From: Corbicula japonica
Lineage: Eukaryota > Mollusca > Bivalvia > Venerida > Cyrenidae
Reading direction: 5' to 3'
Assembly (NCBI GenBank): GCA_038501625.1
Contig: JAZAYU010000054.1
Coordinates: 744,001 to 808,000 of the forward strand
DNA length: 64,000 nucleotides
Shown here: in pieces, positions 9,921 through 22,646 of the stretch
Numbering within the stretch: the first letter of the stretch is position 1
Layout of the letters: every line of letters starts with the position of its first letter
Notes under the pieces: generated by a model
What the model was told of the DNA's origin: nothing
The model's database searches: none
Seen by the model: only the letters and a program-made list of their open reading frames with translations
Position numbers and translations under genes: made by a program

Positions 9921-10496
9921 ACTTTAGCAACCAGTTGATTAGTGGCAAAATGCAAGATAACAGTTAAGCAAAATTATCAAGAAAGTACCGACGGATGTAT
10001 CCATATCGAGCTAGCTAAACCATGTAAAACATTCCCTGGGATACCTCTGATCCCCGAGTTTCACAAAATGCTGCACAAGTTCGTAGATTCGTGGACACGA
10101 AAATAAGTAGCTAATCGTTTTTCATTGTTCTCTACACATTTTATTTGCTTTGGTTTAATAAATTTATAAGCTGTACATCTTTTGTTTATCATACACAGTG
10201 TACATTTACTAGACAAAATTCATGTACATGTATATGTTTATTGTTCGTTGTCGGAAATATCTTTATGAGTAATAAGCCTAGCTGATAAGAAGCTGGAGAG
10301 AGGATTTCAGAATAGATACAGACTCCAAATGTAACGTCCTTCAACAGCCAATACGAGGCCTCTAGGTTTTTATAGATAACGACTGAGTAAGAGTCTAATT
10401 ATCTAAATTATCCGTTCCGTCTGGAACGTGATCTTTGCTTTACATCACTGTTAACCGGTGTTCAGGTAGAAAGCTCAAGTTTGGTCCATTATAATA

Positions 10497-10520
10497 TGTC
10501 GGTCATCAGGATGACCGACA
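10497..10520. other. Perfect 10-bp hairpin, 4-nt loop
   Basis: TGTCGGTCAT, loop CAGG, ATGACCGACA. The stem contains the GTCGGTCAT core also present in the inverted repeats at 9156-9684, so both may come from one repeat family. Confidence 0.5.
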
Positions 10521-11356
10521 ATTACTCAGCAAATCAGACTCAGACACGACACCATCAACTAAGGATGTAACACATTTATTCACAAAGCGGTGATACCTTG
10601 TATCGACAATCATCCATTTCTAACATCCCCGCCCTGATTTCAATACAACTTAGCCTGCAAAATCAGTCAACATAAAACCTGCAAAACTCTATTAACAAAA
10701 TTGATTTTGATGTTTGACTTTGCATTAGCGTTTGTAAAGGTGACCTGGCATGTTTTTCTCATTCATATTATCAATATTTACGATTACTTACATGATGTTA
10801 AGCAAATCCAGATTAAACTTGATGTTAATACTGAAATATTTCACTAAAATATATTTTTAGAGATAATATTATTAAACAATGATTGATGTGATGAGCAAAT
10901 TGTAGAAAAGTATATTCACATTAAATTTTACAGAATTGAAGAGAATAGCTTAGATGATTGTGCGTTGTCCTAACGCACGTCCTTTGTATAAGCGTTTTTT
11001 TTTTGCTTAACGTTCGATGAGAAGGATGTTGTAATAAGGAAATACGTCAGCATTTTAATCATTATCAAATTATTTAAAATATTTATAACATGAGAAATTT
11101 CACTTATTTTTTCTCAAAACTGACTATTCTGAAATAATTACAATAACGACGTTTCTGAATGGCACTTCTTAATCATAATGATTTCATAAAATGTAAACAC
11201 AGGTAAAGGTAACACAAAATGTAAACACAGGTAAAGGTAACACAACTCTCATTTACTTAAGGAAAGACATATAATTCTATAAAAATAAAGTTTATAACAA
11301 CAAGATCTTGCTCGATAAAGGAGTTTTTCAATAAAGTACTAAAAATTCAAACCCAC

Positions 11357-12561
11357 CTTGCAGGGTCATTGCATGGTCCCGTATGAACTTTCTCTCTGCT
11401 TCAGTTTCAATGTGAACAAGATGGGAGTTGAATTGATTGCAGTAAGTCTAAAAGTGTTAATATTATGTTAATATAAAGATACACGCATTATATTGATGCT
11501 TGATATCATTATCTTTTCTTTTTTTTCTGATTGCCGACAATGTTTGAATTTTAATGCCCATTACTGTCAGTGCTGCCTAAGATGGCTAGATGTTTGCCAG
11601 TTATGCAAAAAGCGTTGAAAACTACATATTAATCATGTCTACTTTATTTCTGCATATTTTTAAAGTTTCATGTCCCTAGTAGTTTGAGACTTGTATTAAC
11701 AACTGCTGAAAAAGCTTCTATTAATGTAATTATAGTGTTTAAGATCAGTTTTCAAGCAAGACACTTACACAGTCAACTAGGACAGCAAGATTGATTGTGA
11801 GCCCTTTGAAACATTTTTATTGCAATGACCACTAAACAATTTTACCTTTGCTTCTTCAAAAGTGTTGTCAACAGGGCCAAAGAGGTAGCACGACTCTCCT
11901 CTTCTCAACCAACCATCGGCGCAAACTGTTACAAACCGGAAGAAAATGAGCAAAATTAAAACATTTTCAACTAGTAATACATGATAAATCTATCAAGCCG
12001 TTCTGACATATTAGATGGAAAAAATAAGTTAGTAAGATGTTGTGCAGAACGAGTCGGTAGTATCATTCTGGGTGTGAACTGTGGCTGCGCACGACAAATA
12101 CTAAAAGAACTTGTATGATTCAAAAATGTCTTGCTCTGAATACTGGTACATGTATTGGAAAATTCAGGCAATGAAATATTTATAAAGTAGAGCACAATAT
12201 TTATGAGGCCGTTTGAAAAAAATGAGCAAATATAATTAGATAGAATGTATTACCTACCTTTCTTACACTCTTTTGTCTCTGTACCACACAGATCAGTGGT
12301 TGAAGCCAAAGGAACGTTACCAGTAGAACTCTCCAAACTACACAGCCGGTTCTTGACGTTGTACATGCTTTTATCGAGTTCAACCAGCTTCTGCATCAGT
12401 TTGAAGTCATAATCAAAACGAATGTGGCCACAACGGGGTTCATCACCTTCGGTGGCTTGCTGGCCGGCCACATATTGAATGTGGACTAAGGAACAAGCTA
12501 TTAAAATCCAGAGAAACATAACTGCAATGATGTTTACAAAACAAACTATTATTTTTGTCAT
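11357..12561 (-). CDS. C-type lectin, 5' three exons (3' part not found)
   Basis: Exon 1 is 12258-12561 (ATG at 12561-12559; donor GTAGGT), exon 2 is 11846-11925 (acceptor CAG, donor GTAAAA), exon 3 is 11357-11447 (acceptor TAG, donor GTGGGT). Lengths 304, 80 and 91 join in phase. Exon 1 encodes a hydrophobic signal segment (residues 5-28) and a short stalk that looks helical (LMQKLVELDKSMYNV). Exons 2 and 3 encode the first half of a lectin fold: CADGWLRRGESCYLF, then FEEAKTYC, HLVHIETEAERKF. These match the CPxGW, SCY and second-Cys positions of secreted molluscan C-type lectins, which bind carbohydrate in haemolymph or mucus. The Ca-binding and WND part was not found to the left, up to the retrotransposon or beyond it. 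The gene is either split by a long intron holding the Ngaro element or truncated. Confidence 0.75.
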
Positions 12562-12884
12562 CTACATGTAACAGATAAAAACGTAAGTGTATAACTTCCT
12601 TCCCATTTGTTGATACATGTTCGTTGTCACACATCTTTATTTGAAGAACATCAATTAAAGTTAAGATAACAAACCATACAAACCAACAATAAGATGAAAG
12701 TTTTTCGGCTAGACTGGAATACCGAAATTTAGAAAAAGGGAGAGAAATCATTTAAAGGTGCCTGGTCACGGACCAGGACGAAAATAATAATTGTTTTCAA
12801 ATTTCAAAATTTATAATACTACACTGTAGAAGACCTGTACATAAAGTTACTGTATATGCGATGCATTCAACGTACGAGTGAGTA
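12562..12884. other. Upstream region of the lectin, no gene
   Basis: Sequence 5' of the lectin ATG on the minus strand. No clear TATA box or other motif. The ORF 12443-12751 on the minus strand is a shadow of exon 1 in another frame. Confidence 0.3.
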
Positions 12885-13425
12885 TATGTCAAAAAAGTGA
12901 AATATGCATATCAGGAATGGCCACATCCAGCATACACAGCCTACCCACACAGTCAAAAAGTAGAGAGGTAAAGAGAACATGGTATTACAATAATCAATTT
13001 CAATATGGACGCCACAAACAATTAACGAAAGTGAGAACCCGAGGGGTTACCGCCTAGGAACGGTCAGTGGCAAAACATTTTGCCACTGGGGATTTAAACC
13101 AGATTCTAGGGTGCACCAACCTCACACTTGCCCCAACAGGTTCTCGTATCACAAAACAAGTATAAGTTGTCTTGGTGAAAAAATTCCAACCCACCCATCG
13201 GTTCAACAATGTTGTATGCAAAAGCACACAAACATATAAAACATAAGAAGCTAATAGCATTGCAAAGCCAAAGGGCGAATACTCAATGATCTTACCGAGA
13301 CCAGAGCTCCTAGAGAAAAATCAGCAAGAACACGATGACAGGAATAAAAGAAACGAATCGAGCTTCTAGGTTCTTTTAAGAAAAGATTTCCCCATAAACC
13401 TTCATGAACTCTTAAGACAAAGTCG
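12885..13425 (+). repeat. Dispersed repeat family R1, near-complete copy
   Basis: About 540 bp, with recognisable blocks in order: ATGCATATCAGGAATGGCCA, a GAGGGGTTACCGCC block, CAGTGGCAAA, CACACTTGCCCCAACAGG, AAGCACACAAACATATAAAA, and AAACGAATCGAGCTTCTAGG. Seven further full or partial copies in either orientation occur at 27.1, 29.6, 33.1, 40.6, 42.5, 44.5 and 46.6 kb. No coding potential is shared between copies. The class is unknown; a SINE-like or MITE-like non-autonomous element is possible. Confidence 0.8.
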
Positions 13426-13430
13426 TTATA

Positions 13431-15600
13431 AACGCATAAAACTTTCTCACATCAGATACTAAAATCTGTTGATTAGTCCGAAATTTCTGCGACATTTACC
13501 ACTGTTCAGTCATTTATTGGCATTATTTCCCTAGATAACAATAAATACATGACCTATATCGGTCCCATATCCATTTCTATACGTGTCCCATACGGGCAAC
13601 TCATGTGGGATCCAGATCGAAAGTGCAAAGGCGATTTGTGTGGGTCTTATGTAGGCTTTGATAAGGGACCTATATGGGTCCAGACTGACCTATGGTGTGT
13701 TAATATTGGCTATTGCTAAAGGGACACATTGCGGTAGCTTTTTATTGTCTTTTGTTCGCTTGCCTATCATATGATTTTCTCTGCAAACAGTTGGCCCAAC
13801 GTTAGCGCAACTGACGTTTTTACGGATTCGGTGGGAAAAGGAATGAAATAAAATCAAAAGACATTGACTTTATTTCTCATTATCAATAGTATTCCTACGA
13901 AAGTCCTTCTCATTATGACTGCCTATTCACTTCATATACTTGTATTAATTCCTTGGCTTTTCAATATTGCAGGTACATTTACAATGAAATTCTGTCAAAT
14001 TCAAATATATGTATCCTGAATTCTTGTTGTTTGTTGTTAGAATATGTACAATGTTTTTGGAGAATACATTTTTACTCAAGGCTAATTTTGAGTAAAAATA
14101 ATAGAAATTGATATTAAATATTTCTAAAATTACATCTTTCTCAACTCAGGGTTCAATTTTAGAAAAGCTCTGTATTTTTTTAAAAAGGCCAAAGGCCAAA
14201 ATGTTGATTTAATTAGAGTATAAAGAAATGCTTTTTAATTGTTTCCATCTCTGATAGAATGTAAATATTACTTATGGTAATTTATATATTCCGCCCTTTA
14301 AAAAATTCTTGTCTAGCTTAATACTGATATAGTATTAGTAGTTTAACACTTCGTAAAATTGAGTCTTTTTTGTAAGTGGTAAATTTAATTATTGCGTGCA
14401 ACTTTAGAGGCGCATTTCCTCTAACTTCCTCTTCCTCTAATAATCGGAATTATTTTGTTTGGCTGGAGAAAGTAATAGTAAAATATACTGCACTACTCAG
14501 AATTTAAAAAGGGTCACCTTGTCGTCTGTAATTATTTTTGTTTAGGTAAACGTTTTAACAAGTTATGATACATTAAGTTTGTTGTATTCTTTAGTTAATA
14601 AAACCGATAAATTGGTAATCCGAGTTTAATTATTGAACTGAAACCGGGGTGTAAAACTGAGAACGCGGGAAAACCTCTAGACTACAGAAGTGGACCTTAT
14701 CAAATGTTGTGTAGTATAAATTAGTGAGTACAAGATCGTAGATATGATCCGTGTTATCATTGTTCGCGCGTGAAGCTCCTTTATTATCGAAATTTACCTA
14801 TTTGCCTTCACTACACGTAGGACAGTTAAACTCATTTAAAGAGGTCGCTTTTCGGCGAGATTACAGAACTATATGAATGTTAATTATTATTATAAATTTT
14901 TAACTTCATTAGAAAAGATTAAAGTTGTTCAAAATGTCCGATGGAAGCGTACTTACATTTTGTTTTGCTATTTTGATAGTTGGTTAGTATTGTTTTTGTT
15001 AGTAATGTGTAATTATTTGCATATCATAAGCATTAAAAGTTGTTTGACACTTTTTATAGAATCAATTACTATAAATAACCATCTGATTTGTTCACAAATT
15101 AACAGACAAAATATCCGAGATAACAAAGGAATAATCAAATGCGTTAGCTACATTTTACTAAATTTAATATATTTTTGTTAATTCGTTCGGCTACTAGATT
15201 TTTTTAGACCGAACACGATTTTCAGACAAAAGACGCTGTTGACGTTCGATAAAAACGATTACATCTTTGAATGTCGTCAAATTCGGTTTACATGTTTGTA
15301 TGTACATCAAATTATTAATTTTGTCGATATGATTTCTTAAAGAGACTTACTAGTGTTTTAAGACACGCGGTAATGTTTTAAGCTGTTTTTCGCCCTTAAT
15401 CAAGTCAAAGTTAAAATATTTATTGGCAAAAGCATATACATGTTCATCGCCAAGTTACAATTTTGGCGGATGTTTAACAAAACATTGTATAAATAAAACA
15501 TATAATACAACAGAAAAGCATGATGATTTCATGTAATGAGTTCAATTAGTAACTTTGTAGAGTGTCTTCGGTTTAAAAGCTTAATAATAGTAATCGAAAA
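13431..15600. other. Intergenic, no gene seen
   Basis: AT-rich. A partly palindromic stretch with repeated CCTATATGGGTCC-type words is at 13,546-13,690. The ORF 14,873-15,181 (plus) is low in GC, Tyr/Leu/Ile-rich and matches no family I know. Confidence 0.4.
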
Positions 15601-15632
15601 ATAAAAATACATTTGAGATTGAATTTGTACCA

Positions 15633-17290
15633 TTAGTTCACTTCGCTTCTTTTTTCCATGGCTAAATGGACAAATTTTGCTAGGTCAGCAATTTTACTCT
15701 TTTGTGTTGTTTTCATAATGGATTTGAATTTGTTAATATTTGACCATACACAATAATATTTTGGAATCAACTGTTTACGTAAATCAATATAGAATGGACA
15801 TACAAGCAAAAAATGATACTCTGATTCTATTTGATGCATATTACATTTAATACAGAGACGTTGATTTCTTTCAATATTTCTAAATCGCCCCTCTTCGATT
15901 GCCAGCTTGTGGGCTGAACATCTAAATCTAGACAAATCTTTGCGGTGACTTACATTGTTAATGCATTTTTATTACTTAGATATTTTTCTTGGACATATTC
16001 ACATAAAAAATATTATAGCTTTCTAGTTTTGAAAATGTATTTTATTCACAACACCATTGTTGCAAGTACTGATCAAAATATTATATTCTTTGTATAATAA
16101 TTTTTAATTATACGTTGTCAATATTTAAATTGTTCTATAAATATGAAAAACCTAAATCTGACAATAATGTTTTAACATTTTTCGATCAACTATTTACAAG
16201 ATTGCCATTTGCATCTGATAAGAACATTATTCGATATGATAATGAGTAAGGAGATTTTAGAATTTTATGCCAGTATTTAATTATCCTAACTTTACGAATA
16301 ATTAACAGAGAAAATCTACCAAATTCACCAAAGACAGCAAAGCTGTTTTATGAATTTTCTCAATATCAGGTGCTTTATAAAAACCCCATATCTCAGATTC
16401 GTATGACAAAATAGGTAAAATCATACAATAAAAAATAACATTTCTGTTACATCAAGAGAAATATGATCAAATAAAGAATTCAGAGAAACAATGCTTTTAA
16501 GGCTTGGCTAGACAGTGCTTTCTGAGCTTGATAAAAGTTACCATTCGAAGACAATGTTACACCAAGGTAAGTATTATAAATGTTTGGACGTTTTTCAGCA
16601 ATGAAGTGTTATAATATATTCGGATGTTTTCATGTCTATTACCTAACTTGAACACCATTACAACTGTCTTCTCTATATTTACTGTAATACCCCATGTTAT
16701 ACAATAATCATGAAGTTGGTTAAGTAATAATTGTAGGCCTTCTTTTGAATAGGAAAATAGCACTGTGTCATCAGCAAACAACAATAAACAGATCTGTAAT
16801 TCGTCCAAGGTAAAGACATCATTATTTACATTTTGAATATTTTCATACATATCATTCACGAAAAATATAAATAATAAGGGAGATGATGGCTCACCCTGTT
16901 TAACGCCCATGTAGCTATCGAAACATTCGGAAAGTGAACCATTTTCTTTCACACAGGACTTGACAAAACTATATATACTTTGCAACATGCGTTCTATTTT
17001 TGAAGAAACACCAGAGTCAATGAGCTTAAACCATATCCCATTTCTGTACAGCATATCGAAGCACTTTTGAAAATCTATAAAGGATGCATAAACCTTTCTC
17101 TGTTCATATTTAATTACTTTATCTATTATAGAACATATAACAAATATACAATCTATAGTACTCCTATCTTTTCTAAAACCGTATTGAAATGTATGAAGTT
17201 TTGCGTTGTTATCTGCCCATTTACGAAAACGTGTGTCTAACAATACAGAATCGTGATTTAAAATAGGTTTTAAGGAAGAAGTGTAATATG
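15633..17290 (-). pseudogene. Decayed non-LTR retrotransposon (LINE), RT and C-terminal region
   Basis: Minus-strand frames give, from 17,290 down, RT motifs FQYGFRKDRSTID (about 17,180), ASFIDFQKCFD with the first Asp, GVKQGEPSSPLLF, and the catalytic LLLFADDTVLFS. Then, in shifted frames through 16,560-16,300, come the post-RT segment (LPILSYESEIWGFYKAP) and, at 15,935-15,633, a C-terminal zinc-binding region with CIKCNMHQIESEYHFLLVC. Frame breaks around 16,560 and between 16,300 and 15,935 show it is dead. It is 5'-truncated near 17.3 kb. The clade is uncertain. Confidence 0.85.
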
Positions 17291-17299
17291 ATTTTAGTT

Positions 17300-17539
17300 T
17301 ATTTACAGTTCACTATATTCGTATATGTACAAGTATTTTGATATACATCTAAATTGGTGTTTTCATTGATATATGCAATGAAGGAAGCTTGTTTTGGTCG
17401 TCCAAAACGCGCCAACACCGGTGCTTTAAAGTACAACAATTATAATATAATGAAATGAAAGAAGTTGATATGTTTTCATCAGAATTTATTTATTTTGTAG
17501 CCAACGTCAGTGAAATTGTTCATCGAAAAAACATTTTTA
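17300..17539. other. Short spacer, nothing recognised
   Basis: Contains a GTCGTCCAAAACGCGCC stretch but no ORF or repeat match inside the window. Confidence 0.3.
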
Positions 17540-17639
17540 GCTCGACTATTCGAAGGATATGTCGAGCTACTGTACTCACTTGGGCGTCGGCCTCGGCGTC
17601 GGCGTCCCGCTTTGGTTAAAGTTTGCATGCAACCTACCT

Positions 17640-18710
17640 AAATCTAAAAAACTGCTTAAGCTACAGCTTTGAAACTTGGCACACTTGTTCATCATCATGT
17701 CCCGAGTGTGAATGCCAAGAACCATAACTCTAACTTTCATTTTGATCAAATTATGGCCCTTTTTCGACTTAGAATTTTAGGTTAAAGTTGGCGTGCAAGC
17801 TACTGTACAAACTCATAACTTCAATAATACTAATACTAAAGCTTTGAAACTTGGCACACTTGTTCATCATCATATCCTAAGTGTGTATGCCAAAAATCAT
17901 AACTCTTAACTTTCATTTTGATCAAATTATGCCCCTTTTTCGACTTAGAATTTCAAGTTTAAGTTTGCGTGCAAGCTAGTTACTTTCATACTTCTTGTAC
18001 TAAAAGATTGCGTGCAAGCTACTGTACAAACTCATAACTTCAATAATACTTCTACTACAGCTTTAAAACTTTCAACACTTGTTCATCATCATGTCCCGAG
18101 TGTGTGTGCGAAGAACCATAACTCTAACTTTCATTTTGATTAAATTATGGCCCTTTTTCGACTAAGAATTTCAGGTTAAAGTTTGCGTGCAAGCTACTGT
18201 ACAAACTCGTAACTTCAATAATACTTACACTACACTTTTGAAACTTTCAACAATTGTTCATCATCATATCCTAAGTGTGTATGCCAAGAACCATAACTCT
18301 TACTTTCATTTTCATCAAATTATTCCCCTTTTTCGACTTAGAATTTCAGGTTAAAGTTTGCGTGCAAGGTAGTTACTTTCATACTTCTTGTACTATAGCT
18401 TTGAAACTTACAAGACACTTGTTAACCATTATGATCCTGACTATGTATGCCAAGAACCATAACTCTTTCTTTAATTTTAATCAAATTATATCCCTTTTTC
18501 GACTTAGAATTTCAGGTTAAAGTTTGCGTGCAAGCTAGTTACTTTCATACTTCTTGTACTATAGCTTCGAAGCTTGTTCACCATCATGACCCTGACTATG
18601 TATGCCAAGAACCATAACTCTTTGATTTTTTTCAAATTATGGCCCTTTTTAGACTTAGAAATTAAGGTTAAAGTGTGAGTGCAAGCTGATGAAAGCTCAT
18701 AACTTCCATT
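17640..18710 (+). repeat. Tandem repeat, ~180-bp units
   Basis: Units share CATAACTCT, TTTCATTTTGATCAAATTAT, CCCTTTTTCGACTTAGAATT, GGTTAAAGTTTGCGTGCAAG and ACTTGTTCATCATCAT in order. Occurrences of the CATAACTCT word near 17,723, 17,900, 18,118, 18,293, 18,465 and 18,612 give the period. Units diverge toward the right. Confidence 0.8.
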
Positions 18711-18983
18711 CTATTACAACTACAACTTTAAAACTTTGTATACCTTTATTTTTTTATCATACATCAGGTTGATGTTCAAAGGCCAACAATTACTAATCCT
18801 TGCTTTTTATTTTTAATTTTTGCCCTTTTTCACTTAGAAATTAGAATTAAGACTTAGAAATTATGGTAAAAGTTTCAGTGTTAGTGTTTTTCATATGTAA
18901 TGCTATATAGAAAAGCTTTAAAACAAATGTACTTAACATACTTTGGTTGAAAGTGTTGAGTAATTGTGGGGTGGGTGGGGGCA

Positions 18984-19045
18984 TATACTATACTATGCTA
19001 TGCTATGCTTTGCTATGCCATGCCATGCCATGCCATACTTACTAC
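18984..19045 (+). repeat. Pentamer microsatellite (ATGCT/CATGC)
   Basis: Runs of CTATG and CCATG units immediately before the trinucleotide tract. Confidence 0.8.
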
Positions 19046-19052
19046 TGTACTG

Positions 19053-19620
19053 TACCCCCACCACCACCACACACCGCCACCACCACCACCACCACCACCA
19101 CCAACACCACAACCACCAACAACACCGATAACAACATCACCGCAAACCCCACCACCACCAACAACAACATCAACAACACCACCACCAACAACAAAACCAC
19201 CACTAACAACAACATCAACAACACCACCAACAACACCACCACCAACAACAAAACCACCACCAACAACGACACCACCACCTCCAACAACACCACCAAAATC
19301 AACAACAACATCAACAACACTGTCAACAACAACAACAACAACACCAACAATACCACCAACACCAACAACAACATCAACACCAACAATAGCAACAACAACA
19401 CCAACAACCAACACCACCACCAGCAACAACACTTCCACCACCAAGAACAACAAAACCACCACCAACAACAACACCATCAACACCGCCATCACGACCACCG
19501 ACAACAACACCACCGCCAACACCACCACCACCAACAACAACAACAACAACAACACCAACAACAACAGCAACAACACCACCACCAACAACAACAACACCAC
19601 CATCAACAGCAACCAGCATA
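19053..19620 (+). repeat. Long CCA/CAA trinucleotide-rich microsatellite
   Basis: About 570 bp of interspersed CCACCA and CAACAA units, nearly free of G and T. Long open frames on both strands (poly-Thr/Pro, poly-Asn/His, poly-Val/Leu) result from base composition and are not annotated as genes. Confidence 0.9.
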
Positions 19621-19892
19621 CCATACTGTACTACACCACACCACACCACTATAGGTGGACAGGGATAGTGGGTTGATGGGTGTGGGATCAGGGGTGTATG
19701 GGCTGGGTTGTGTAAACCCTAAAAAAACCTACAAGAATAAATAGTAATTTATTGATTTCCTAACTTTGATTAAGAAACTTTTGTTCATATGTGTTTGTTG
19801 GAGGTGTCAAAAACTCCTGAATCACTCCCCAGTTTAAATGAAGCCCAGTTTAAAATGTGATTAAATAAGTCTGACTTTTCGAATAGTCGAGC

Positions 19893-22200
19893 GTGCAGTC
19901 GTTTCCGACTGGCTCTTTTTATGCTTTTGAATTCGATGGATTTTAGCGATTACCTTTTCACTGTTCATGTTTTCAGATTATAAACAACAATAACAAAAAC
20001 AACACATTTTGCAAAATGAGATTTAAACTAAATTTATTCCGCAAAATGAAATTGACAGTACATGTAATGAACGTACAATCATGCATTTTATTTAAAGTGA
20101 AGTATAGATGAAAGCGCTTTCTACCATTTGGCTTATGAAACATGTCAGTCTTTTATATATTTCACGATTATAACCAAAGTAGTGTTTACATGAAAAATCA
20201 ATGTAAATATTGCCAAGTAATCAAATATTTAAAATTTATAAATGTATTTGTAGTTTTGTAATAGTTTTGCAGTCACGAAGTATTAATCGAGGACTTCTTT
20301 TGTTCTTGGTTTTAAATGCTTTGTTAGCATGATATCAATGATCTGTAATTTAAAAACCTTGGTACAAGTTTAACCATAATATCCTTATAGCAAAAAGAAT
20401 ATTATACATGTTTTTTTTTATTTCTTTTGTAGCATTTTTTTTAAATGTTAGTCGCATAAAAGCATGTAAGATTTCGCTTTTTATACGTTAATATTTAAAC
20501 ATTTATTTGTTGAAATATAATTAAGGAAGTATGAAATAAATTATTATTATTTAATTTATAATAAAAGTGAATATTAATTGATATTTTACAGGTTTTGTAT
20601 AATTTCGTTCATGAGAATATGTTTAAAATATTAATCTCTTAAAAGGATTTTAGACAAAAAAAACGAGGTAAGTTTTCTTGAAGATTTCATTTATTACATT
20701 TGTAAGTAGTTAAAATATATACATGAATTTGTTCAAATATAGTCGAGAAATATATGGAAAATATTTAGAATTTAGTATTTGCAAGTATTTTTCTTGATTT
20801 ATAAAATATCTTTGGAAGTGATGTCTAGTTGAGTATTAAAGAAAACAAAAACAGATCAATTAAATAGTAAGACAAAGGAAGCTTCTACAAACTATGTATC
20901 AAATAAAACTCATCAATAATAATCAAACAAATAAAACCAATCTAGTAATGCTTAATTTACCATATTCAAGTCACATAAAACATAAATTTGTAGTTGATGT
21001 CGTTTATCAAAGATTCAATTGGTGAAATAATATCGTTTGTGAATGAAATCAAATGTTATTGGAAACAAATACATTTATCATATTAAAAGGATTTTAACAG
21101 TTACTGACTTCGTTTATTAAGGTTCCAACTTGACGCCATTCAAAAGATAACTGTGACATCGGGTTAAAAATGGCTTCCTGACATTACACTGACGTGCGGA
21201 CTAACTTTACAATGTTCATTAACAGAATATGATTAAATGTTTTAATGTTTAAATAACTCGTTTTCTCAGGGTCAATTAAAACTAAAAGCGACTTATAAAA
21301 CGGTGGCGAAACTACGTCACGGGTACTTTGCAGAAAGGTACACGCAGGTATGCTTTTGTCTCGCCGTAAAAAGTTTTGCAAACTTCACAAAACTTTAAAG
21401 GGCATGATTAGACACATCTGCAAAGGAGGAAAATAGAAGTACAGTACCTGTTTGTTTTAAATTTTTAAAAACAGGAAAACCCATACTAGCTTTTTTAACA
21501 GCCCGTATACGCTCAACGATCAATGTTTCCATGCACTATTCACTGTTCAAATATAATTCAAACAGATTTTTAAATAATATTTTGACTAAGAATCTGTCCA
21601 ACAGTTTAACATCATTTTTGTTTCATGGAGCTTTTTTTCACAATTTATTGGAAATGGGATTAAACATTGAAGACAATTAGAAGGTAATTAGAGATTACAT
21701 GCCTGAAATGTCTACATCTTTCAAATACATCTTTACTAAAGACATAGATGAATTAAGTCACCAAAGCATCTAAATAATACAGTTTGAATATATTCTACAT
21801 GTACATATGGTTTTAAAGACGAAAGCTAGATAATGATACAATTTAATCCGGATCTAAAAATTACTTGCTAAAAATATTATTTCCCAATATAATAATAATC
21901 TCAAACCAGAAGGGATGTAATTGATATTTGATGATATGCATTCTATCATAGCGATTAAGTCTATTTATTCAAGCTTGGTCATTATGTTATAAGTATAGCT
22001 TAGCGTTAAATTCAATCGGTCTTAAACGAAGCACAAAATGCTCATTAATAAATGCTTTTTATGAATTCAGTAACATGGTAAATCAATCAATTACGAATAA
22101 GTGTTTATTTATAGAAATAAAACTCTCAAAAATTTGAAAAATACTGCAATAATATCGGACAAAATAGAGTTTAAACCACTAATTTTTTTCATTTAAGGGG
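19893..22200. other. Intergenic, very AT-rich
   Basis: No gene seen. A minus-strand ORF at 21,184-21,381 lies in a slightly GC-richer patch but shows no family motif. This is the 5' flank of the OTU/ApoL gene; no clear core promoter is recognised. Confidence 0.4.
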
Positions 22201-22646
22201 CTGCATGTAAACCCTGTTCAACACTCTATAAAATGGAGGTAGATGATCATCCGTTGAAACACATAAGAGAACTGTTAGCAAAAGAATCAAAAGGCAGAGC
22301 TCTCTCTGAAAGAGGGAACACGCTTTACAGATGTTTAGCAGATTGTATGAGTAGCTTGTTACGCATAATAAATCGCCAAAATATGTCACGCGAGGATTTA
22401 AAAGAACTCGAAAAGCTATCATATGCCAAACACATTCAGAAAAATGTTGTTTCCCTTTTGCAAAATCATGCAAACAATTTTAAAACTGTTTTGCCTTTAT
22501 TTATTGACGATTTACGATTAGAAGGCCAATTGGTTGGAGACAATGCGAAGGCTGATTATGAAAAGCTTTTGGATGAAATTTACACAGAAATAATTGAAGA
22601 TTGCACGTATGGCGATTTCAGCATTCCGAATACGAAACTGTGCTTA

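Larger units (their letters stand above)
8915..11356. other. Intergenic or lectin intron sequence with repeats
   Basis: No exon is recognisable on either strand. It contains a 26-bp inverted repeat pair, two tandem ~125-bp units and a 10-bp hairpin, listed separately. If the lectin gene is intact, this would be part of its third intron. Confidence 0.4.
17540..19892 (+). mobile_element. Composite repetitive element with 15-bp inverted ends
   Basis: GCTCGACTATTCGAA at 17,540-17,554 is matched exactly by TTCGAATAGTCGAGC at 19,878-19,892. The left end continues with a CGTCGGC-rich segment. The interior has about six diverged tandem units (17.64-18.70 kb), then a pentamer tract and a large trinucleotide-type tract. 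There is no transposase ORF. Comparable sequences with the same end word are common in bivalve genomes (from memory; to be checked). It behaves like a non-autonomous transposon that carries satellite DNA. Confidence 0.6.

Noticed and set aside
10497..10520. Hairpin as a transcription terminator or Helitron end
   Set aside because: Eukaryotic context makes a hairpin terminator unlikely, and no CTRR follows at the right distance.
14873..15181. 102-codon plus-strand ORF
   Set aside because: Very AT-rich composition, no motif, no splice context.
18947..19676. Long ORFs on both strands (Thr/Pro-, Asn/His- and Val/Leu-rich)
   Set aside because: They are readings of the CAA/CCA microsatellite in different frames; no non-repetitive coding part.
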